Assembly (NCBI GenBank): GCA_004352715.1
Contig: SCFE01000081.1
Span: 1,802,423 to 1,866,422, forward strand
Direction of reading: 5' to 3'
DNA length: 64,000 nt
Source: Hofstenia miamia
Taxonomy: Eukaryota; Xenacoelomorpha; Acoela
The first letter of the stretch is position 1. Each line of letters starts with the position of its first letter. The notes under the pieces are model-generated. The model was not told the origin of the DNA. It worked only from the letters and a program-made list of their open reading frames with translations, and ran no database searches. The translations under genes and the position numbers were made by a program. Positions 58,671-64,000 of this stretch are shown in pieces.

Positions 58671-59670
58671 NNNNNNNNNNNNNNNNNNNNNNNNNNNNNN
58701 NNNNNNNNNNNNNNNNNNNNNNNNNNNNNNNNNNNNNNNNNNNNNNNNNNNNNNNNNNNNNNNNNNNNNNNNNNNNNNNNNNNNNNNNNNNNNNNNNNNN
58801 NNNNNNNNNNNNNNNNNNNNNNNNNNNNNNNNNNNNNNNNNNNNNNNNNNNNNNNNNNNNNNNNNNNNNNNNNNNNNNNNNNNNNNNNNNNNNNNNNNNN
58901 NNNNNNNNNNNNNNNNNNNNNNNNNNNNNNNNNNNNNNNNNNNNNNNNNNNNNNNNNNNNNNNNNNNNNNNNNNNNNNNNNNNNNNNNNNNNNNNNNNNN
59001 NNNNNNNNNNNNNNNNNNNNNNNNNNNNNNNNNNNNNNNNNNNNNNNNNNNNNNNNNNNNNNNNNNNNNNNNNNNNNNNNNNNNNNNNNNNNNNNNNNNN
59101 NNNNNNNNNNNNNNNNNNNNNNNNNNNNNNNNNNNNNNNNNNNNNNNNNNNNNNNNNNNNNNNNNNNNNNNNNNNNNNNNNNNNNNNNNNNNNNNNNNNN
59201 NNNNNNNNNNNNNNNNNNNNNNNNNNNNNNNNNNNNNNNNNNNNNNNNNNNNNNNNNNNNNNNNNNNNNNNNNNNNNNNNNNNNNNNNNNNNNNNNNNNN
59301 NNNNNNNNNNNNNNNNNNNNNNNNNNNNNNNNNNNNNNNNNNNNNNNNNNNNNNNNNNNNNNNNNNNNNNNNNNNNNNNNNNNNNNNNNNNNNNNNNNNN
59401 NNNNNNNNNNNNNNNNNNNNNNNNNNNNNNNNNNNNNNNNNNNNNNNNNNNNNNNNNNNNNNNNNNNNNNNNNNNNNNNNNNNNNNNNNNNNNNNNNNNN
59501 NNNNNNNNNNNNNNNNNNNNNNNNNNNNNNNNNNNNNNNNNNNNNNNNNNNNNNNNNNNNNNNNNNNNNNNNNNNNNNNNNNNNNNNNNNNNNNNNNNNN
59601 NNNNNNNNNNNNNNNNNNNNNNNNNNNNNNNNNNNNNNNNNNNNNNNNNNNNNNNNNNNNNNNNNNNNNN
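58671..59670. other. assembly gap (1000 N, size arbitrary)
   Basis: Exactly 1000 N. Confidence 1.
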
Positions 59671-60070
59671 TGTTCTGTCCTTCTCTATTACTCCTAAGTA
59701 CTTGTATCCCTCTTTGACTTCCTCAATCTTATCCCCACTGCTCGTCATCAAACCATCCCCATCCACACACTTGCCCCTAGTCATTGTCATGCTGCACACT
59801 TTTCTAATCCAAACTCCAACCCTGAATCTCTGCTTGCCTTCTCCAGTTTCTCAACTTGCTTCTGCAACATCTTCCTTGAACTAGCATACACTTTTCTGTG
59901 ATAAGGATTAAGCTAACTACAAACAGTAGTGGTGCTAAGCTGTCTCCCTGGAATATACCTCGCCTAACTTCAACCCGTGCCCGTCTATCTCAGTCTGCCA
60001 CTTTCCCATCTCCGTCTCTAGAAACTCAACCCATTTCCGTGAAACTCCATTGGCCTCTAGCGTCCTCAAT
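59671..60070 (-). pseudogene. R2-like LINE reverse-transcriptase segment
   Basis: Leftward: EVRRGIFQGDSLAPLLFVVS near 59950 (motif B 'GDSLSPLLF'), then a break, then the piece CSMTMTRGKCVDGD with IEEVKEGYKYLGVIEKDRT at about 59690 ('YKYLG..E.D'). These are typical of R2-like LINEs of invertebrates. Frame changes and stops (for example near 59900) make this copy inactive. Gaps on both sides hide the rest. Confidence 0.75.
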
Positions 60071-60818
60071 NNNNNNNNNNNNNNNNNNNNNNNNNNNNNN
60101 NNNNNNNNNNNNNNNNNNNNNNNNNNNNNNNNNNNNNNNNNNNNNNNNNNNNNNNNNNNNNNNNNNNNNNNNNNNNNNNNNNNNNNNNNNNNNNNNNNNN
60201 NNNNNNNNNNNNNNNNNNNNNNNNNNNNNNNNNNNNNNNNNNNNNNNNNNNNNNNNNNNNNNNNNNNNNNNNNNNNNNNNNNNNNNNNNNNNNNNNNNNN
60301 NNNNNNNNNNNNNNNNNNNNNNNNNNNNNNNNNNNNNNNNNNNNNNNNNNNNNNNNNNNNNNNNNNNNNNNNNNNNNNNNNNNNNNNNNNNNNNNNNNNN
60401 NNNNNNNNNNNNNNNNNNNNNNNNNNNNNNNNNNNNNNNNNNNNNNNNNNNNNNNNNNNNNNNNNNNNNNNNNNNNNNNNNNNNNNNNNNNNNNNNNNNN
60501 NNNNNNNNNNNNNNNNNNNNNNNNNNNNNNNNNNNNNNNNNNNNNNNNNNNNNNNNNNNNNNNNNNNNNNNNNNNNNNNNNNNNNNNNNNNNNNNNNNNN
60601 NNNNNNNNNNNNNNNNNNNNNNNNNNNNNNNNNNNNNNNNNNNNNNNNNNNNNNNNNNNNNNNNNNNNNNNNNNNNNNNNNNNNNNNNNNNNNNNNNNNN
60701 NNNNNNNNNNNNNNNNNNNNNNNNNNNNNNNNNNNNNNNNNNNNNNNNNNNNNNNNNNNNNNNNNNNNNNNNNNNNNNNNNNNNNNNNNNNNNNNNNNNN
60801 NNNNNNNNNNNNNNNNNN
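60071..60818. other. assembly gap (748 N)
   Basis: Separates two parts of the R2-like LINE. Confidence 1.
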
Positions 60819-60989
60819 TTCATGTTGTCTCTTGCTTGCTTTGCTCTTGCCCTATATTTTCTTAGTTTCTCAGCTTCTGCAACTAATCTCTGCTTTAGCT
60901 CTTCTCTTGCAGTTTCTATTGTCTTCCCTTTACCTACCCTGCACCTGTCCTGCACCGCCTTACTTGTCCTGATCCTCCCTATTTGCTGC
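60819..60989 (-). pseudogene. R2-like LINE, upstream ORF segment
   Basis: Minus strand: ETAREELKQRLVAEAEKLRK then YRARAKQARDNM, the lysine/arginine-rich helix that precedes the RT in R2-like proteins ('..ELKQR..A.A.KL.RY..R.KQ.RQN'). Open to the gap. The adjacent (ATT)n array at 60990 suggests truncation at, or insertion into, a microsatellite. Confidence 0.65.
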
Positions 60990-60990
60990 C

Positions 60991-61032
<42 letters not shown>
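60990..61032. repeat. (ATT)n microsatellite
   Basis: About 12 ATT units ending in TTAGTATTATTAAT. Confidence 0.9.
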
Positions 61033-61129
61033 ATAGCACTAATCCTAAGATCAGGCGATATCAGCCCCAGTCTTGGCCCTAAGATCTACGACAACAGTGA
61101 TCTTCAAAAAATTGCTAAAATCTTCCATA

Positions 61130-61790
61130 ATAACTAAAAATTGCTTATTTAAATACTAGAAGTCTACCAGCTCACAAGATTAAAATCAGTGAAATTTCTA
61201 ACAACTTAGACAATAACAAAATCTTTGGATTTACCGAAACTTGGATTCAGGATAGCTCTCCCATTAATATATATTATTTTTAATCAGAAAAAAATAGCGA
61301 CTTTCAATAAAAACAAAGAATCAAAAGGAGGTGACCTGATGCTGCAAATACCATTTTATATGAATCCTGTTAGATCACAGAATATTTGAATCACTCTGGG
61401 TAAAAATAAATAACACAGAAACATGCAAATTGTTTTTATTAATTAATATAAAAACTTTACAGTAAAAAATTTTGTTCAACATTTACTAAGAGAAATTAAA
61501 AATGCTAATTTGCTTAAAAATCCCAGCATTCTACCTGGCGACAACAACATCAATTATTTTTCAAATTTTGAATGAAAATGTATTGACTCAATTTCTGATG
61601 ATTTTTAGTTTTAAAATATCAACAAAAATTTGCCAACACGGGACAATTCATTAATTTATTGTTGTTAAGGATCTCCAATAATTTTAATAAAGACATTAGA
61701 CTAATACAGATATATATTTTGCTCAACTTGATCAGCGTCACTTAACAAAAATTCCCCCTAAATATGCACTATTTTATTTAAAGATAATAT
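61130..61790 (+). pseudogene. LINE AP-endonuclease relic
   Basis: Plus-strand pieces: RSLPAHKIKISEISNNLDNN near 61155, FTETWIQDSSP near 61228 (catalytic glutamate in 'TETW'), ESLWVKINNTETCKLFLLI near 61390, SILPGDNNINYFSNFE near 61528 ('GDFN.N') and LPTRDNSLIY near 61630 ('PTR....LDL'). This is the order of a Jockey/CR1-type ORF2 N-terminus. Several stops, and the catalytic 'GDFN' reads GDNN. Confidence 0.7.
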
Positions 61791-61951
61791 AAAATTAAAC
61801 GTTGATACATGTAATCATCTTTGGTGTTAAGACTTGGTTGCATTGATCTAAATTATATACTTTCGATTAAATCTTTGCAAGAGTATTCTCCGGCAGCTTT
61901 GCTAATTTTAAAGACACCATTTTTATTGACTACCTAACAAATTTTCTTTGG

Positions 61952-61954
<3 letters not shown>

Positions 61955-61985
<31 letters not shown>
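61955..61985. repeat. (AT)n microsatellite
   Basis: Alternating AT run. Confidence 0.95.
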
Positions 61986-61987
<2 letters not shown>

Positions 61988-62560
61988 ATTAAAAGACGCA
62001 AATGAAATGTTTTTTGGATTCATACTAAAACTCAAATCAAAACTGTCAAAAACAAAACGAGACATAAAAAATAAATTGTCAATAACACTCTTTCCATGAC
62101 TATTTGACAAGTGATCAAGTTTTTCACTTACAATTGTGCATATTTAACACTTATTATTTTTGTGTAAGCTAATATAATCAATTCAATAGTGATTCGCAGG
62201 TTACTGATACTCTAAAATTTGTTACTAGTTCTAAATAATACTGGTAACTTGGCTTGGAATTTGTAGTCAATGATAAGATAAGATAAGATATTCATTATTT
62301 AGATAAATATTTACAATTAAAAATTTGATAATTTAACTGAATAGCATCAAAAATATATAAATATATATTCAAATACATACAAAAGCCAAATAAACTATAC
62401 AATAAATCTAACAGGCTAAAGAAAATTTACTAGGGGATTTCAAGTACGGGTAAATGAATGGCGTTTGCAAAAAATGATCTGCTAAGATATGCTGGTCAAT
62501 GCAGAAACTGGAAAGCCACGAATGAGGAGGAAATAGTAATGGGCAAAGTGGTTTCATTTA
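61986..62560. other. no gene; probable LINE 3' tail on the minus strand
   Basis: GATAAGATAAGATAAGATA at about 62273-62291, read as (TTATC)n on the minus strand, is a tail type seen on some LINEs. The A/T-rich stretch to about 62420 would be its 3' UTR. Confidence 0.35.
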
Positions 62561-62564
62561 AAGA

Positions 62565-63800
62565 AATTTGTCATTTGATTTAGTTTTAGCTTGTTTTGAC
62601 ATAGAGCCAAATTCTAAATCTACACTAGCAGAGCAACCGCGTTTAGGAAACAGTTCTCTGGCAATATTGGTTTCCAAAATTAACATTGCTGAAAAAAATC
62701 AATACCACTATTTTCTAGCGCAGCTATTTTATCGAGCAGGTATACTGTATAAAGTTTGTGATAGTCCTGCCCTCAAGTAGTTTGCATTAGTTATTCGGCC
62801 AATAGATGCGCAGCAAATGGCCGCAAAAAATGCTTTAACGGTGACACCTGCTATACAAATTTTATTAGGAAATGAATGATAAGCTGGCAATACTTATTGA
62901 AGAAGCAAGAGGTATTCTATAATTATGGATAGATGGTCGGACACTCGAAATTATACATTTTCCAGTCATTCTTATAAATCTTTGGAAAGACGACAAACAA
63001 TCGAAAACATTTCATCAGTTGCCAAATGGTTAGAAATAGAGCGTCTCATTCCTGTAGTTACTGACAACGTAACCAATATGCAAAATAGCCGAGAGATAAG
63101 TCGAAATATCAAAACCTTTAAATAACTGTTCTCTTCATGTTGGAAACCAGTAGTTCAAAGAGCACAACGGCGAGAGCGATTACTGTAGTTAGGTCTGTCA
63201 AACTGGGACCGTGAGATTCTTCATCTTTAAAACTATAGAAACATGTTTTTTTTAAAGTGAAATCGCAATTTTATAGTATGTTGATATATTGTGCTCTAGC
63301 AAACCTGGTCGTTTCTTACTGAGTATTGATGAAGTGGTTGAAGATGTTTGACATACAAGTAAGAAATACTTATTTCCATTGTTAGATATTCATTGTTTAG
63401 GAAAATTTTTCTAGATCTTGAGAATATTTTACCAGAACTGTCAGATGTTTAAAATTTTTGAGCAAAATTCTAAGGATTTGTTTGCCATATATGCGACTTT
63501 CCTAAAACTACGAAACAATTTTCAGACCATAGCTGATTCGAAACAGCAAACAACTTATCTGAATCTGCTCGAATATCGTTGACCCTTGTTTTAATATGAA
63601 TGTATCGGTTCTGCGTTTACACTAAATCATAACATTATATGGTTGACGCAAGTCAGATACAACTTTATACGGCTAAGTATTTGGAAGATTATCAAAAGCT
63701 GGAAAGATTTGAAATTGAATTAGTTCAATTCCTTGTATAATTGATTATATGATGTACCTACCAGTACATCAAGTGCATCAAGAGAAAGACCATGAAGTAT
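62565..63800 (+). pseudogene. hAT transposase relic (DUF659-type)
   Basis: FLAQLFYRAGILYKVCDSPA near 62718 matches the 'FFYR.GIPF.V.DSP.FK' block of DUF659. IIMDRWSDTRN near 62920 is the 'I..DGWS..R' segment, in which the usual DG reads DR. WLEIERLIPVVTDNVTNMQN near 63035 holds the 'TDNA.NM' block. Later fragments (SIDEVVED near 63322) continue in other frames. Stops and frameshifts show it is dead. The C-terminal dimerisation domain was not found before the (AT)n array. Confidence 0.7.
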
Positions 63801-63919
63801 TTTTGCGTTTTGAAATATATTAGCAAATAACTTGTTCAATTTGCTGGGGAATTATTCAAATGTATTAGATAAGACCATTGAAAAAAATTGATGTACATAG
63901 ACATGCTTAGATTATTCGT

Positions 63920-63934
63920 GTATATATATGTATG

Positions 63935-63969
<35 letters not shown>
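63920..63969. repeat. (AT)n microsatellite
   Basis: TATATATATGTATGTATGTA passing into a pure AT run near the window end. Confidence 0.95.
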
Positions 63970-63973
<4 letters not shown>

Positions 63974-64000
63974 AAGTTAATTTACTGAGATTCATATAAT

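Noticed and set aside
56572-59799. 1075-codon minus-strand open frame
   Set aside because: It runs through two 1000-N gaps of arbitrary size and joins an ATT array, the GC-rich frame and an R2-like fragment; only the sequenced parts were used.
1-64000. CRISPR array, bacterial operon or phage system
   Set aside because: No regularly spaced repeats, operon-like gene packing or ribosome-binding sites; spliced exons and animal transposons indicate nuclear eukaryotic DNA.

Overview
This is a eukaryotic, metazoan-type window: very AT-rich, with spliced exons, many (AT)n arrays, several N-filled assembly gaps and a dense population of mostly dead transposable elements. No bacterial-style operons, rRNA, intact tRNA or CRISPR array were seen. 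The element mix (Tc1/mariner, hAT, piggyBac-type, Jockey/CR1-like and R2-like LINEs, Ty3/gypsy) and the two conserved genes fit an invertebrate animal. The best-delimited mariner looks like arthropod copies known to me, but mobile elements are weak evidence for the host, so the phylum stays open.

Host genes. Only two are secure. One is a complete, intronless lariat debranching enzyme, DBR1, at 49693-51306 (+), with every catalytic motif in place. The other is two internal exons of a DDX19/DBP5-type mRNA-export DEAD-box helicase at 20804-20973 and 22141-22299 (+); its other exons were not found. Both act in RNA metabolism (intron-lariat turnover and nuclear mRNA export), but nothing shows that they are co-regulated. 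A possible orphan exon lies at 41995-42070.

Layout. 0-8 kb: an hAT fragment, an R2-like LINE relic and a foldback-like palindromic block. 8-13 kb: a nest of DNA transposons, comprising a MITE with 11-bp flanking repeats, a broken hAT transposase, a deleted hAT with a smaller hAT MITE inserted in it (both with target-site duplications), and a piggyBac-type MITE bounded by TTAA. 13-20 kb: no genes. 20-23 kb: DDX19 exons with a LINE relic in the intron. 23-31 kb: first copy of an 840-bp dispersed repeat, a piggyBac-like fragment, a mariner bounded by TA, LINE remnants and a Tc1 relic. 31-42 kb: LINE fragments, a SINE-like piece and the second 840-bp repeat. 42-46 kb: a Ty3/gypsy relic. 47 kb: a gap-flanking duplication that is an assembly artefact. 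49.7-51.3 kb: DBR1. 52-56 kb: LINE fragments and another hAT MITE with a perfect 8-bp duplication. 56.6-61 kb: gap-riddled, GC-richer sequence with an R2-like LINE (minus) and an unrecognised open frame carrying an in-frame 64-residue tandem duplication. 61-64 kb: a LINE endonuclease relic and an hAT (DUF659-type) relic.

The most notable item is the GC-rich open frame at 57619-58670. Its two 192-bp units differ mainly at silent sites, so it was protein-coding and under constraint after the duplication. I could not assign it to a family. Several gaps are exactly 1000 N, so their true length is unknown and any frame running through them is meaningless.
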